In this document: piece by piece, positions 1 through 8,818 of the stretch | Layout of the letters: each line of letters starts with the position of its first letter | Position numbering within the stretch: position 1 is the stretch's first letter | NCBI RefSeq assembly: GCF_042653545.1 | Contig: NZ_JBHSIS010000024.1 | Location: 186,001 to 250,000 of the forward strand | DNA: 64,000 bases | Direction: 5' to 3' | Origin: Actinophytocola glycyrrhizae | Lineage (GTDB): Bacteria; Actinomycetota; Actinomycetes; Mycobacteriales; Pseudonocardiaceae | The notes under the pieces: generated by a model | Told to the model about the DNA's origin: nothing | The model's database searches: none | Seen by the model: only the letters and a program-made list of their open reading frames with translations | Translations under genes and position numbers: made by a program

Positions 1-658
1 CCTGGCCCTCGAGCGGCATCCGGCCGATCTCCAGCAGCACGTGCCTGGCCAGCGAGAACCCGTTGGAGTGCAGCCCGGAGGACCCCATGCCGATGAGCAC
101 GTCACCTGGCCGGACCCGCTCCGGGCCGAGCACCTCGTCGGCCTCGACCACACCGATCCCGGTCGCGGACAGGTCGTACGCCCCGTCGGTCATGAGCCCG
201 GGGTGCTCCGCGGTCTCACCGCCGAGCAGCGCGCAGCCCGCCTGGACACAGCCTTCCGCGATGCCCTTGACCAGCGCGGCGATCCGTTCCGGCACGACCG
301 TGCCGACCGCGATGTAGTCCTGCAGGAACAGCGGCTCCGCCCCGCACACCACGAGGTCGTCGACGACCATGGCGACCAGGTCGATGCCGACCGTGTCGTG
401 CACGTCCAGCGCCTGCGCCACCGCGATCTTGGTGCCGACCCCGTCGGTCGACGACGCGAGCACCGGTTCCTTCCAGCGGTCCAGCCGCAGCTTGAACAGC
501 CCGGCGAAGCCGCCGATGCCGCCGAGCACCTCCGGCCTGCTCGCCTTCTCGGCGAACGGCTTGAGCTGCTCGACCGCCTCCTCGCCTGCCTCGATGTTCA
601 CCCCCGCCGCCGCGTAGGTGGCGTGCGGGGAGTCGGGGGTCGCGCTGGTGTCGGTCAT
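1..658 (-). CDS. purM: Phosphoribosylformylglycinamidine cyclo-ligase (AIR synthetase), C-terminus off window
   Basis: Converts FGAM plus ATP to AIR in de novo purine synthesis (cytosol). About 219 N-terminal codons are present; the remaining third of a normal ~350-residue protein lies beyond the left edge. After MTDTSATPD the product shows the PurM/PurL-superfamily segments GGIGGFAGLF, STDGVGTKIAVA, DLVVCGAEPLF and GGETAEHPG. The ATG at 656-658 follows a GGAG ribosome site by about 5 nt. Only 15 bp separate it from the purF stop upstream, so the two are probably one transcript. Identification is firm; only completeness is unknown. Confidence 0.95.
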   Translation of the reverse strand, partial: MTDTSATPDSPHATYAAAGVNIEAGEEAVEQLKPFAEKASRPEVLGGIGGFAGLFKLRLDRWKEPVLASSTDGVGTKIAVAQALDVHDTVGIDLVAMVVDDLVVCGAEPLFLQDYIAVGTVVPERIAALVKGIAEGCVQAGCALLGGETAEHPGLMTDGAYDLSATGIGVVEADEVLGPERVRPGDVLIGMGSSGLHSNGFSLARHVLLEIGRMPLEGQ

Positions 659-673
659 GGCTCCGGGTTCGGG

Positions 674-2221
674 TCAGGGACGCTGGAGTGCGTCCGAGGC
701 ACCGTACCCCGCAGGCACGACAGGGGCGGCGGACCCCGCGACCCCGCGCTCGACGCTCTCCAGGAGGTGCTTGCCGATCCGGTCCTCCTCGGGGATCGGG
801 ATCGGGTACTGCCCGTCGAAGCACGCGGTGCAGAGCCTGCTGCGCGGCTGCTCACTGGCGGCGACCAGGCCGTCCAGCGACACGTAGCCCAGCGAGTCGG
901 AGCCGATGGAACGGCGGATCCCGTCCAGGTCGAGACCGTTGGCGACCAGCTCGGCACGCGAGGCGAAGTCGATGCCGTAGAAGCACGGCCAGCGCACCGG
1001 CGGCGACGCGATCCGGACGTGCACCTCGACCGCGCCCGCCTCCCGCAGCATGCGGACCAGCGCGCGCTGGGTGTTGCCGCGCACGATCGAGTCGTCCACC
1101 ACGACGAGGCGCTTGCCGCGGATCACGTCGCGCAGCGGGTTCAGCTTGAGCCGGATGCCCAGCTGGCGGATCGTCTGCGAGGGCTGGATGAACGTGCGGC
1201 CCACGTAGGCGTTCTTGACCAGGCCGGACCCGTAGGCGATGCCGGAACCCTGCGCGTAGCCGATGGCGGCCGGGGTGCCGGACTCCGGCACCGGGATGAC
1301 CAGGTCGGCCTCGACCGGCGCCTCCTGCGCCAGCCTGCGGCCGATGTCGACACGGGCCGCGTGCACGGACCGGCCGGCGATCGTGGTGTCGGGCCGGGCC
1401 AGGTAGACGTACTCGAACACGCAGCCCTTCGGCTCGGGGTTCGCGAACCGCGACGACCGCAGCCCGTGCTCGTCGATGGCGAGCAGCTCACCCGGCTCGA
1501 CCTCGCGCACGAACGACGCGCCGACGATGTCGAGCGCGGCGGTCTCGGACGCGACGACCCAGCCCCGTTCGAGCCGCCCCAGCACCAGCGGGCGCACCCC
1601 GTGTGGGTCGCGGGCCGCGTAGAGCGTGGTCTCGTCCGCGAAGACCAGGCAGAACGCGCCCTTCACGTCCGGCAGCAGGTTCATCGCGGCCTGCTCGATG
1701 CCGATGTCCGCGGCCGACGCGGCGAGCAGCCCGGTCAGCAGGTCGGAGTCGCTGGTCGCGCCCATGGCGGCGGCTCCGCTCGTGGCGATGCCCATCGCGC
1801 GGGCCCGGTCCCGCAGCTCGGCCGTGTTCACGAGGTTGCCGTTGTGGCCCAGGGACAGACCGCTGCCGGTGGCGGTGGTGCGGAACGTCGGCTGCGCGTT
1901 CTCCCAGGTCGTGGACCCGGTGGTGGAGTAGCGGCAGTGGCCGACGGCGATGTGCCCCTGCAGCGAGACCAGTACCTGCTCGTCGAACACCTGCGAGACG
2001 AGCCCGAGGTCCTTGAACACGACGATCTTCTCGCCGTCGGACACCGAGATGCCCGCGGCCTCCTGGCCTCGGTGCTGCAGCGCGTAGAGCCCGAAGTAGG
2101 TGAGCTTGGCGACCTCCTCGCCCTTGGCCCACACCCCGAAGACGCCGCACTCCTCGCGAGGCTCGGGTTCCGGTCGGTCGATCTGGTCGGACTGGTCGGT
2201 GACGGTCGGATCGGTGACCAC
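674..2221 (-). CDS. purF: Amidophosphoribosyltransferase (glutamine PRPP amidotransferase)
   Basis: First committed purine step: PRPP plus glutamine gives 5-phosphoribosylamine. About 515 residues. The chosen GTG start at 2219-2221 is preceded by GGGGAG at a good distance and by a -10-like TACACT (complement of 2261-2266). It gives a 24-residue propeptide before the catalytic Cys25 (REECGVFGVW), as in Bacillus-type PurF. The PRPP loop VVVDDSIVRGNT is intact. Cysteines in EPKGCVFEY, RWPCFYG and LCTACFDG fit the [4Fe-4S] class of PurF. A TTG at 2281 would add 20 residues and is judged less likely. purM follows by 15 bp. Confidence 0.96.
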   Translation of the reverse strand: MVTDPTVTDQSDQIDRPEPEPREECGVFGVWAKGEEVAKLTYFGLYALQHRGQEAAGISVSDGEKIVVFKDLGLVSQVFDEQVLVSLQGHIAVGHCRYSTTGSTTWENAQPTFRTTATGSGLSLGHNGNLVNTAELRDRARAMGIATSGAAAMGATSDSDLLTGLLAASAADIGIEQAAMNLLPDVKGAFCLVFADETTLYAARDPHGVRPLVLGRLERGWVVASETAALDIVGASFVREVEPGELLAIDEHGLRSSRFANPEPKGCVFEYVYLARPDTTIAGRSVHAARVDIGRRLAQEAPVEADLVIPVPESGTPAAIGYAQGSGIAYGSGLVKNAYVGRTFIQPSQTIRQLGIRLKLNPLRDVIRGKRLVVVDDSIVRGNTQRALVRMLREAGAVEVHVRIASPPVRWPCFYGIDFASRAELVANGLDLDGIRRSIGSDSLGYVSLDGLVAASEQPRSRLCTACFDGQYPIPIPEEDRIGKHLLESVERGVAGSAAPVVPAGYGASDALQRP

Positions 2222-2260
2222 CGAAGAGCACTCCCCGCTTGATGGCGTCAGGTACTTCCC

Positions 2261-2266
2261 AGTGTA
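2261..2266 (-). promoter_or_regulatory. Candidate -10 hexamer for purF
   Basis: On the minus strand this reads TACACT, about 40 nt upstream of the purF GTG. It fits the actinobacterial TAnnnT consensus. No convincing -35 is visible. It supports the GTG at 2221 as start, because the TTG alternative lies upstream of it. Confidence 0.45.
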
Positions 2267-2284
2267 GGTCGTACCCGGCAACCT

Positions 2285-3007
2285 TCAGTTCATCCGCAGG
2301 GCTTTCAACACTGTGGGATCACCCTCACCGGTGAGCTGCATCCGGCCGCGCAGCTGGTAGAGCACGTTCGCGGTGCGATTGGACAGACGCGCGTCCGCCT
2401 TCTCGTTCCGGTCAGCGGCACGCACCTCGGGCACCTCGCCCGGCGTGAACCGCACGTGCCACGCCTGCGGGCCGTCCGTGCAGGACACGAGTGCCGTGCC
2501 GCTGTACTCGGGCGGCGAGTCGCCCCGCTGCCGCGCGGCGAGCAGGGTGCCGAGCAGCTCGTCGACGGCGTCGGCGGCCTGCTCGCGGTCGGTCGGCGTG
2601 AGGGTGCGCAGCGCGGCCTGCGCGTCCCAGCGGCGCAGGTTCAGCTCGTGCGCCACCCGCCGGTGCCACACCCACGCGAGGTCGGGCGCCGACGGCGAGA
2701 ACGTCCACACCGGACGGTTGCCAGAGGTGTTGTTGAGCACCTGGGTCGCCGCGGCGAGCTGTTCGTCCAGGTAGACGACCGGGTCGACGTCCCTGCGCAC
2801 CGGCTGCGGCCGCAGCTCCACGATCGAGCCGCTGGTGAGGTAGCGGGTCGTCGTGTGCAGGAACCGCGCGACGTGCACGGTCAGGTCGGCGAAGGTCCAT
2901 CCGGGGCACGACGGCACGTCGTCTGCCTGGTCAGCGGTGGCGACAGCGGTCCGGAAAAGACCCGCCTGCTGCGCGAACACGCCGGTCCACCGGCGGGCCG
3001 TCCACAC
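2285..3007 (-). CDS. Maleylpyruvate isomerase-family mycothiol-dependent enzyme-like protein
   Basis: About 240 residues with the layout of the DinB-like MDMPI family. The N-terminal half has SCPGWTFADLTVHVARFLH; a later HRRVAHELNLRRWDAQ corresponds to the usual AHExxxHRWDA metal-binding stretch. In that motif the second metal ligand, normally His, reads Arg here (E-x3-R), so metal binding may be lost or altered. GTG at 3005-3007 is preferred because GAAGGA lies 9 nt upstream; a GTG at 3034 would add nine residues. It sits just upstream of purF on the same strand (gap 63 bp). The substrate cannot be told from sequence. Confidence 0.8.
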   Translation of the reverse strand: MWTARRWTGVFAQQAGLFRTAVATADQADDVPSCPGWTFADLTVHVARFLHTTTRYLTSGSIVELRPQPVRRDVDPVVYLDEQLAAATQVLNNTSGNRPVWTFSPSAPDLAWVWHRRVAHELNLRRWDAQAALRTLTPTDREQAADAVDELLGTLLAARQRGDSPPEYSGTALVSCTDGPQAWHVRFTPGEVPEVRAADRNEKADARLSNRTANVLYQLRGRMQLTGEGDPTVLKALRMN

Positions 3008-3086
3008 GTGATGTCGTCCTTCCCGTACGCACACAGTGTTCGAGGAACCACCCTATGCCCGCCGTCGCCGCGTTACGGTCGGTTTC

Positions 3087-3377
3087 GTGGCCGACGGTTA
3101 TGAGGTTGATCCCGCGGCGTTGCGAGCCGCGTCGGGTGGGTTTTACACGGGCGGGGACGCGGTGTCACAGGCGGCCGCGCGGTTGTCGGTGGCGCAGCTC
3201 GTGCCAGGGGCCCTCGGCGAGGTGGCCGCGGCGTACGAGCTGGCCGCCGCGTTCGCCGAGTTCGTCGGCGAACACTCCGAGGATCTCCGGCGCGGCGGGT
3301 CGTGGGTGACCGACGCCGGCGACGGCCTGGTCGAGAACGCGGACGAGTACCTACGCCGTGAGGAGTTCCGCATATGA
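3087..3377 (+). CDS. EspC-like type VII secretion (ESX) target protein
   Basis: About 96 residues, helical, beginning VADGYEVDPAALRAASGGF, the typical opening of actinobacterial EspC-like/WXG100-related proteins, followed by an Ala-rich two-helix body with no signal peptide. Such proteins are usually exported by ESX systems as partners of a larger substrate (family knowledge). GTG at 3087 is chosen because TACGGT (3074-3079) sits 7 nt upstream, the pattern of a leaderless transcript. Its stop overlaps the next ATG by 4 bp (ATGA), so it is translationally coupled to the hydrolase gene, its likely co-secreted partner. Confidence 0.75.
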   Translation: MADGYEVDPAALRAASGGFYTGGDAVSQAAARLSVAQLVPGALGEVAAAYELAAAFAEFVGEHSEDLRRGGSWVTDAGDGLVENADEYLRREEFRI

Positions 3378-5155
3378 CCGATCCCGAGCAGCTGTACGCG
3401 AAGCTCGCGAGCGGCGACACGAGCCGGATCCTGGCGGTGCTCGAACCGCTCGGCGCGGCGAGGAACCTGCTGACCGACGTCGAACTGAAGCCGGTCACGG
3501 CGTGGGCCGGCACCGCGGCCACGGCGTTCGACAGCCGCGTGAACAGCTCGAAGACCGCCGTGACGGCGGCGGCGGCACGGTTGACCGACGCCATGTCCGT
3601 CGTCGAGGCGGCCGCGGCGGCGTACGGGCGCATGCGCACCGCGGCGGACCAGACCATCCGGGCTTACCGGGCGGGCGGCATCCCGGATTCCCAGGCCGTC
3701 TCGGTGCTGACGCAGCTGCGGGGCAGCTACGAGGAGGTGCTGCGCTCGTACGCCGGCGCGCTGCGCGGCATCCGGCCCGCGTTCACGACCGCGGCGGGCA
3801 CGACCGCGGCGGCGACCACGGCGTCAGGCGCCACCGTCCCGCCGCCGGGCACCGACCCGAACCGGGTCGCGGAGTGGTGGAAGTCACTACCGGAGACGAC
3901 GCGGAACGAGCTGCTCGCCACCCGGTACGACGCGCTCGGCCGCCTGCGCGGACTGCCCGCGCCGGTGCTGAACGAGGCCAACCACCACCGCATCGAAGCG
4001 GACATGACGAGGTTCGCGGCGGCGAACACCGACCTGACGAACCAGATCGAGGCGCGTGCCGGGCAGCTGGGCATCGACCCGGACGACGAGGGCGCGCTGC
4101 GCGGCGACCCGGCGCTCGCCGACCTGCTCGACCAGCGCCAGGACACCAACCGGATGCTGGACAACGCGACCGCGGCGAACGCGCGGGTCGAGGAGGCCAT
4201 GCGGTCGGGCTACGACACCTACGTCCTGGCCTACGACCCGGTCGGCCCCGGCAGGCAGGAGGGCACCCTCGCCATCGCCTACGGCAACCCCGACCAGGCC
4301 GGCGACGTGGCGGTGGTGGTCCCCGGCACGACGACCACCCTGGAGAGCGGGTTCCCGAACGACAGCGCGCAGGAACTGCGGGCCGCCATGGACCACTCGG
4401 AACCGGGCGGCAACGCCACGATCGCGTGGCTCGGTTACGACGCCCCGACCTGGGACACCACGGTCGCCGGCCCGGACAACGCCATCGAGGGCGGCGAGCT
4501 GTTGAAGTCCGATGTGGACGGTTACCGCGCGGCGGCGGAGACGCCGCAGCACATCACGGTCATCGGGCACAGCTACGGCAGCACCGCGGTCGGCTACGCG
4601 GCCATGGACGGTCTCGCCGCCGACGACATCGCCTTCATCGGCTCACCCGGGGTCGGCGCCTCCGACGTCGGCCAGCTGTCGCCGGGCGCCGGGCACGTGT
4701 GGGCGGGCGCGTCCGAACACGACCCGGTCGTCCAGGGCACGAGCGGCAGCTGGTTCACCGCCGACGGCAGCTCGGTCGGCCCGTACGACGAGGAGTTCGG
4801 CGCGAACCGGTTCGGGGTGCAGGGCGAGGACAACCTGCTCGGCGCGCACAGCGTGTACTACTCCGACCAGTCACTGAACAACCTGGCGAACATCGCGACC
4901 GGCAACTACGACGCGGTCACCCAGGGCACGCAGGAGGGCAGCGCCACCGGCGAGCTGGTGACGGACGCCGGCGGCGGCCTGTGGGACGCCGGCAAGGACG
5001 CCATCCGGGGCGACTGGGACGGCGCCTGGGACGAGCTGAAGGACACCGGCCGGGAGCTGCTGAACGACGCGGGCGACGTGCTCATCGGCGGCACGGGCAA
5101 CCTCGTGGAGGCCGGAAAGTCCTTCTACGACAACACACTGGGCCGAATCTTCTAG
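3374..5155 (+). CDS. DUF1023-family alpha/beta hydrolase, putative T7SS effector
   Basis: 593 residues. The N-terminal ~150 residues are helical and WXG100-like (AWAGTAATAFDSRVN). The C-terminal half is an alpha/beta hydrolase of the DUF1023 (Abhydrolase_8) type: VVVPGTTTTLESGF followed by the nucleophile elbow VIGHSYGSTAVGYAA with Ser near residue 399, then FIGSPGVGA and a late GAHSVYY containing a candidate catalytic His. No signal peptide or membrane segment is visible. Coupling to the EspC-like gene by a 4-bp overlap suggests joint ESX export (inference). The stop codon TAG coincides with the first bases of an intergenic repeat. Confidence 0.8.
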   Translation: MTDPEQLYAKLASGDTSRILAVLEPLGAARNLLTDVELKPVTAWAGTAATAFDSRVNSSKTAVTAAAARLTDAMSVVEAAAAAYGRMRTAADQTIRAYRAGGIPDSQAVSVLTQLRGSYEEVLRSYAGALRGIRPAFTTAAGTTAAATTASGATVPPPGTDPNRVAEWWKSLPETTRNELLATRYDALGRLRGLPAPVLNEANHHRIEADMTRFAAANTDLTNQIEARAGQLGIDPDDEGALRGDPALADLLDQRQDTNRMLDNATAANARVEEAMRSGYDTYVLAYDPVGPGRQEGTLAIAYGNPDQAGDVAVVVPGTTTTLESGFPNDSAQELRAAMDHSEPGGNATIAWLGYDAPTWDTTVAGPDNAIEGGELLKSDVDGYRAAAETPQHITVIGHSYGSTAVGYAAMDGLAADDIAFIGSPGVGASDVGQLSPGAGHVWAGASEHDPVVQGTSGSWFTADGSSVGPYDEEFGANRFGVQGEDNLLGAHSVYYSDQSLNNLANIATGNYDAVTQGTQEGSATGELVTDAGGGLWDAGKDAIRGDWDGAWDELKDTGRELLNDAGDVLIGGTGNLVEAGKSFYDNTLGRIF

Positions 5156-5575
5156 ATGATTGATTCCGTGAAGTCGGTGTGAGTGGGCGGCCGGTCGTCG
5201 TGTGCTGGTCGCGTCGGATCGGTTTTCGGTCGGGTGGGAGTGCTGGCTCCGGTTCGCGTGGTGGGTTTGTCCTCGCCGGACGGGCAGGTCTCGGGGGTGG
5301 CGGGGGGTTGTCCGGCTGCGGTTGGGTTCGGGTCTGCCTGCCAGGCGCGTTCAGGGCGCTGGGCGCCCTGAACGGCCCATTCGCGGCACTCGTTGTGCCG
5401 TCAACGCGCCTTTCACAGCACCGGCGCAGCCCCGACGGTGGCGCAAGCCCACCACGCCAACCGCAGCCAACCCACCGGTTCCGAATGGGCAACTCGGCGG
5501 TTCTGAACGGTGGACTCGCGAGTCCCGAACGGGCGACTCGCGGATTCACCACGCCAACCGCAGTCGGCCCACCAC
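5153..5575. repeat. Mosaic intergenic repeat: A/B block, D units, 22-bp tandem repeats
   Basis: No gene. The A block begins at the hydrolase stop (TAGATGATTGATTCCGTGAA) and runs into a B block (GGGTTTGTCCTCGCCGGACG and following, to about 5341). Both recur inverted at 27161-27330; B also recurs at 59224-59318. D-type hairpin units occupy 5343-5422. The linker GACGGTGGCGCAAGCCCACC follows at about 5434. Three 22-bp tandem units with consensus CCGGTCCCGAACGGGnGACTCG occupy 5475-5540; five related units lie at 22381-22490. Short CACCACGCCAACCGCAG copies flank the tandem units. Confidence 0.8.
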
Positions 5576-5613
5576 GACGTCGGCCCAGAGACCGGTCCGT
5601 CCAACGAGGACCA

Positions 5614-5979
5614 TCAGGACAGCCACACCAGCGGGAGCAGGGCGGAGAGGTCCGCGCGGTTCCCGGACGCGGACACCCGGCCCGCAGCGACCGCGTCCGT
5701 CCACAGCAGAGCGCCCGACGCCAGTTCCAGCCAGGTGCGGGCGTCCATCTCGATCACGTTCGGCGGCGTGCCACGGGTGTGGCGCGGGCCGTCGACGCAC
5801 TGCACGGCGGCGAACGGCGGGACCCGCACCTCGACGCTGCGGCCCGGCGCCACCTGCGCGAGGGTCCGCAGGCTCAGCCGCACGGCCTTCGCCAGGTCGG
5901 GGCGGGCCGGCGAGTCCCACGGCAGCACCGCGGCGACCGCGTCCCGCATCGCCCTCGGATCGACGGCGGAAGCACTCAC
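5614..5979 (-). CDS. Sterol-carrier-like protein (bacterial SCP ortholog family)
   Basis: About 121 residues: VSASAVDPRAMRDAVAAV, then RSVEVRVPPFAAVQCVDG and ending LSALLPLVWLS. The pattern matches the small actinobacterial SCP-ortholog family usually found close to purF. GTG at 5977-5979 overlaps the stop of the upstream EspG gene (GTGA), indicating translational coupling. The biochemical role is not established; lipid binding is only implied by the family name. Coupling to an EspG gene looks unusual and may reflect insertion of the ESX genes into an older purF-SCP neighbourhood. Confidence 0.75.
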   Translation of the reverse strand: MSASAVDPRAMRDAVAAVLPWDSPARPDLAKAVRLSLRTLAQVAPGRSVEVRVPPFAAVQCVDGPRHTRGTPPNVIEMDARTWLELASGALLWTDAVAAGRVSASGNRADLSALLPLVWLS

Positions 5980-6788
5980 CTGGCGGCCTCGTCGACGACC
6001 TCGTCCAGCAGCTCGCTCACGTGGTGGGTGAGCTTGCGCAGGTCGGCGGGCGAGATGGTGGTCCAGAGCGTTCCGTCGTCCGCGGGCCGCCGGACCTGCA
6101 CGTACCGCCCGTCCTCGGTGTCGAAGAACGACACCACCCGGTCGGCGCGCCTGCGCCTGCCGAGCCGGTCCCTGGCCGCGGCGCCGAAGTTCCCCATGTG
6201 CGCGACGTCCTTGATCATCTCGGCGAGGGCGGTGGCGTCGTCGTGCCGCAGCCCGGTCGCCAGCAACGCCTGGCCGAACCCCTCCCTGGTCCCACCCGCA
6301 CCGTTGGCGGCGGACTCGAAGTCGGCGGTCCGCAACGTCACCGACTGGCCCGGCCCCGCGGCGAGCGCGGGCAGCACCGCCAGCGCGGCCGAGGGCAGCC
6401 CGGACGTGGACGCCGACCGCAACGTCACCGTCCCCTCCGACAGTTCGGCGACCGCGGCGGCCTCGCCCGCCGACGCGGCGAGCACGCGGACGTTGCGGCC
6501 GACGTAGGCACGCACGTCCACCTCCCGCTCCGGCCGGGCGAGCACCGAGAGCAGCCCGGCGATGTCGGGGTTCACGTCGACCGGCCGCCCGAGACCGCGG
6601 GCCTCCAGATCGGCCCACACCCTGGCCTCGATCCGCTCCCGCTCCTCGTAGGTCTTCCCCGGCGACGGCACCTTCACCACGAGCGGCAGCGCGCCCAGCC
6701 GCAGATGTTCCCACAGCACGTCGAACTCGAGTGCCGTCAGCGTGATCGGCGCGGTCTCCCGGTCACCGATCGAGAAGGTGCTGGTCAC
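5976..6788 (-). CDS. ESX secretion-associated protein, EspG family
   Basis: 270 residues. Recognisable by the opening ITLTALEFDVLWEHLRLG and VKVPSPGKTYEERERIE and the C-terminal RRADRVVSFFDTEDGRYVQV and WTTISPADLRKLTHHV. EspG proteins are cytosolic chaperones that bind cognate PPE-type ESX substrates and keep them soluble for export (family knowledge). It follows the PPE-like gene by 75 bp and overlaps the SCP-like gene by 4 bp. A paralogue lies at 35756-36523, sharing LEFDVLWEH, VPSPGRTHTERRR and RADRVVAFHDTPRGRYVH. Confidence 0.9.
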   Translation of the reverse strand: MTSTFSIGDRETAPITLTALEFDVLWEHLRLGALPLVVKVPSPGKTYEERERIEARVWADLEARGLGRPVDVNPDIAGLLSVLARPEREVDVRAYVGRNVRVLAASAGEAAAVAELSEGTVTLRSASTSGLPSAALAVLPALAAGPGQSVTLRTADFESAANGAGGTREGFGQALLATGLRHDDATALAEMIKDVAHMGNFGAAARDRLGRRRRADRVVSFFDTEDGRYVQVRRPADDGTLWTTISPADLRKLTHHVSELLDEVVDEAAR

Positions 6789-6863
6789 AGCGCAACCTTA
6801 CCTGCGAAGACCGCGGGCGGGGAGCCGTCGGAACGACTCCCCGCCCAGGTCGGACAGTGGTTT

Positions 6864-8273
6864 CTACTCGCCGATCACGGTCGGCGCGACCCTGCGGTCG
6901 TCACCGAACACGTCGTCGTTCTCGAGCAGGTAGTCGGGCGCGAAGTGCTCGTCGTCGTCCTCGCCGTCGGCACGCCTGCCACCGGCCCCCATGGGCCCGT
7001 TGACACCGTTCGCTCCGCGACCGGCACCGGCGGCGCCCGCGGCACCCGGCCCGTTGCGGACAACGCCGCCCTCGCCCGCGACCCCGCCGGCCGGGAGCCC
7101 GCCACGGCCGAGCTGCGAGGGCGAACGCTCACCGTCGAGCGCGCCGACACCGCCCGGCAGGCCACCACCCGGGACACCGCCGCCGGGACCGCCGAACGGA
7201 CCGAACGGACCGGCCTGACCCGGCACGCCCGGCCGCAGCGGCAGCGCACGCCGTGCGACGTCGCTCGCGTTGTCGTTCGGGCCGGGCAGCACCGGGCCGG
7301 TGCCGGGGTACGGCGGCTGGCCACCCAGGTACGACGGCCCTGGCGAGGGGTTGGTCGGGAGCTGGTTCGGGAGCGGGAACTGGTTGTTCGGGCCGGTCGC
7401 CGGCGGGACGAACACGTCCTGCGGCGTGGTGGTCCCGCCCGGGGGCGGCACGTTCGGGGTCGGCGGCACGGTGCCCCCGACGTTGCCGCCACCACCGCCA
7501 CCACCGCCGCCGCCACCACCGGGGAGGTTCGGCGCCGGGTTGCTGCCCCCGACCTGCGGGGGGTTCGACGGCGGCTGCTGCTGGACCGACGGGGGGCCGC
7601 CGCTGCCGCCGGAGGCCGGACCGCCACCGCCGGAGCCGTCGTAGCCCGGCGTGCTGTTGACCACCACCGGGGTGGCGCCGCCGTGGCCCTGCGGTGCCGG
7701 GGTGGCGACCACGACGTCCGGGGGCGCGACGAACGTGCCGAGCGTCTCCCGGTTCCAGGTGCTGATCGTCTCGTAGGTCCGCATGGTCTCGATGGCCCGC
7801 TGCTCGGCCTCGCTCTGCGCGGCCTCCTGCGCCTCGTGGTCGGCGGCCTGCGCGGCCACGTCCATGGCCGGTCCGACGTTGCCGGTGACCGCTGCCGCGC
7901 CCGCCGCGAACATGGCCCAGCCGGACGGCGCCTGCGTGGTCACCTCGACGGGCTCTGGCATCTTGGCGCGCGCGTCGGCGATGTACTCGCCCTGGTTCTC
8001 CGTCGAGACCTTCATGACGGTCGAACCGGTCTCGGCGTCACCGGCCCACTCGGCGAGCGGGGTGAGTCCTGACCGGGCGCTTTCGGCGGCCTTGCCCTCC
8101 CAGCGCGACCCGAGCTGCGTCAGCTTCGTGTTGAGGTCCTGGTCGACCTGCGCGAGCTCCTCGGACAGCGACTGCCAGTACATGGTCTGCGGGTCCGACG
8201 CCTTCGGACCGGGCCCGGCGTTGATCATCCGGTACAGCTCGGGGTGTTCGAAGCCCCGCCAGCGGTAACCCAT
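6864..8273 (-). CDS. PPE-like ESX substrate with Gly/Pro-rich linker
   Basis: 469 residues. Residues ~1-180 are helical with a WxG-type turn (LGSRWEGKAAESARSG), like PPE-domain proteins. Residues ~200-430 are low-complexity Gly/Pro/Asn-rich, including a run of about ten glycines. The acidic tail ends NDDVFGDDRRVAPTVIGE. There is no signal peptide, consistent with ESX export. EspG follows on the same strand and a small WXG-like gene precedes by 20 bp. The tail matches that of the second-locus paralogue (36524-37747) although the linkers differ. Confidence 0.82.
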   Translation of the reverse strand: MGYRWRGFEHPELYRMINAGPGPKASDPQTMYWQSLSEELAQVDQDLNTKLTQLGSRWEGKAAESARSGLTPLAEWAGDAETGSTVMKVSTENQGEYIADARAKMPEPVEVTTQAPSGWAMFAAGAAAVTGNVGPAMDVAAQAADHEAQEAAQSEAEQRAIETMRTYETISTWNRETLGTFVAPPDVVVATPAPQGHGGATPVVVNSTPGYDGSGGGGPASGGSGGPPSVQQQPPSNPPQVGGSNPAPNLPGGGGGGGGGGGGNVGGTVPPTPNVPPPGGTTTPQDVFVPPATGPNNQFPLPNQLPTNPSPGPSYLGGQPPYPGTGPVLPGPNDNASDVARRALPLRPGVPGQAGPFGPFGGPGGGVPGGGLPGGVGALDGERSPSQLGRGGLPAGGVAGEGGVVRNGPGAAGAAGAGRGANGVNGPMGAGGRRADGEDDDEHFAPDYLLENDDVFGDDRRVAPTVIGE

Positions 8274-8293
8274 GGGATTCCCTCACAAAGAGA

Positions 8294-8677
8294 TCAGGCC
8301 TGGTCGTACTTGCCCCAGAGGGCGGTGTTCGTGCCCTCGGTACGGAGGTAGTCCTCCTGGGCGCTGGTCAGCGAGTCGATCGCCGCCTTGAGCTGCTTCT
8401 GGTAGCCGGTCAGGCACGCGTACGCGGACTCGGCGCCACCGGCGTTCGTGCGCTCGGCGAACTGCTCCGCGGTCTCGCCGCTGACCGGGTCGCCCGCCCA
8501 CTTGTGGATGGGCAGGGCCGCGAGGTCGCGCACCTTTCTGGACACCCGGTCGTACGCGTCGGTGAACGCCTTGAGCGCCTCCGGGATCGCGGAGGGCTCG
8601 ATGTGCAGGGTCTGGGTACCGGTGAACGTCGGAGTCGGCGTCACCCGCCCGCCGCCCCCACCATCTGCAAGGAACAC
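8294..8677 (-). CDS. Small WXG100-like ESX protein
   Basis: 127 residues, mostly helical: HIEPSAIPEALKAFTDAYD, then IHKWAGDPVSGETAEQF around the interhelical turn, then TGYQKQLKAAIDSLTSAQED. No signal peptide. GTG at 8675-8677 follows GGGAG by 7 nt. It lies directly upstream of the PPE-like gene, the usual place for the small partner of a PPE heterodimer (inference). The second cluster carries a different small protein in an equivalent position (38376-38774). Confidence 0.7.
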   Translation of the reverse strand: MFLADGGGGGRVTPTPTFTGTQTLHIEPSAIPEALKAFTDAYDRVSRKVRDLAALPIHKWAGDPVSGETAEQFAERTNAGGAESAYACLTGYQKQLKAAIDSLTSAQEDYLRTEGTNTALWGKYDQA

Positions 8678-8818
8678 GGTTCGTCTCCCTCAGTCTCTGC
8701 GATTGCGACGACTGTAGCTCTGATGCATGACGCCGTGGAGTGGTTCCCACAAGCAACCGATCACACACAGGAACTTTTCACGGTTTGGTCAACCGTGTGA
8801 GATGGACACTCACTCGAT

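Noticed and set aside
41..2242. Long open frame (733 codons) on the plus strand opposite purM/purF
   Set aside because: Codon-phase shadow in GC-rich DNA; Arg/Gly/His-rich translation without family motifs, while purF on the other strand has full catalytic motifs.
5202..8072. 956-codon plus-strand frame opposite SCP, EspG and PPE-like genes
   Set aside because: Begins inside a repeat and crosses several intergenic regions; low-complexity shadow.
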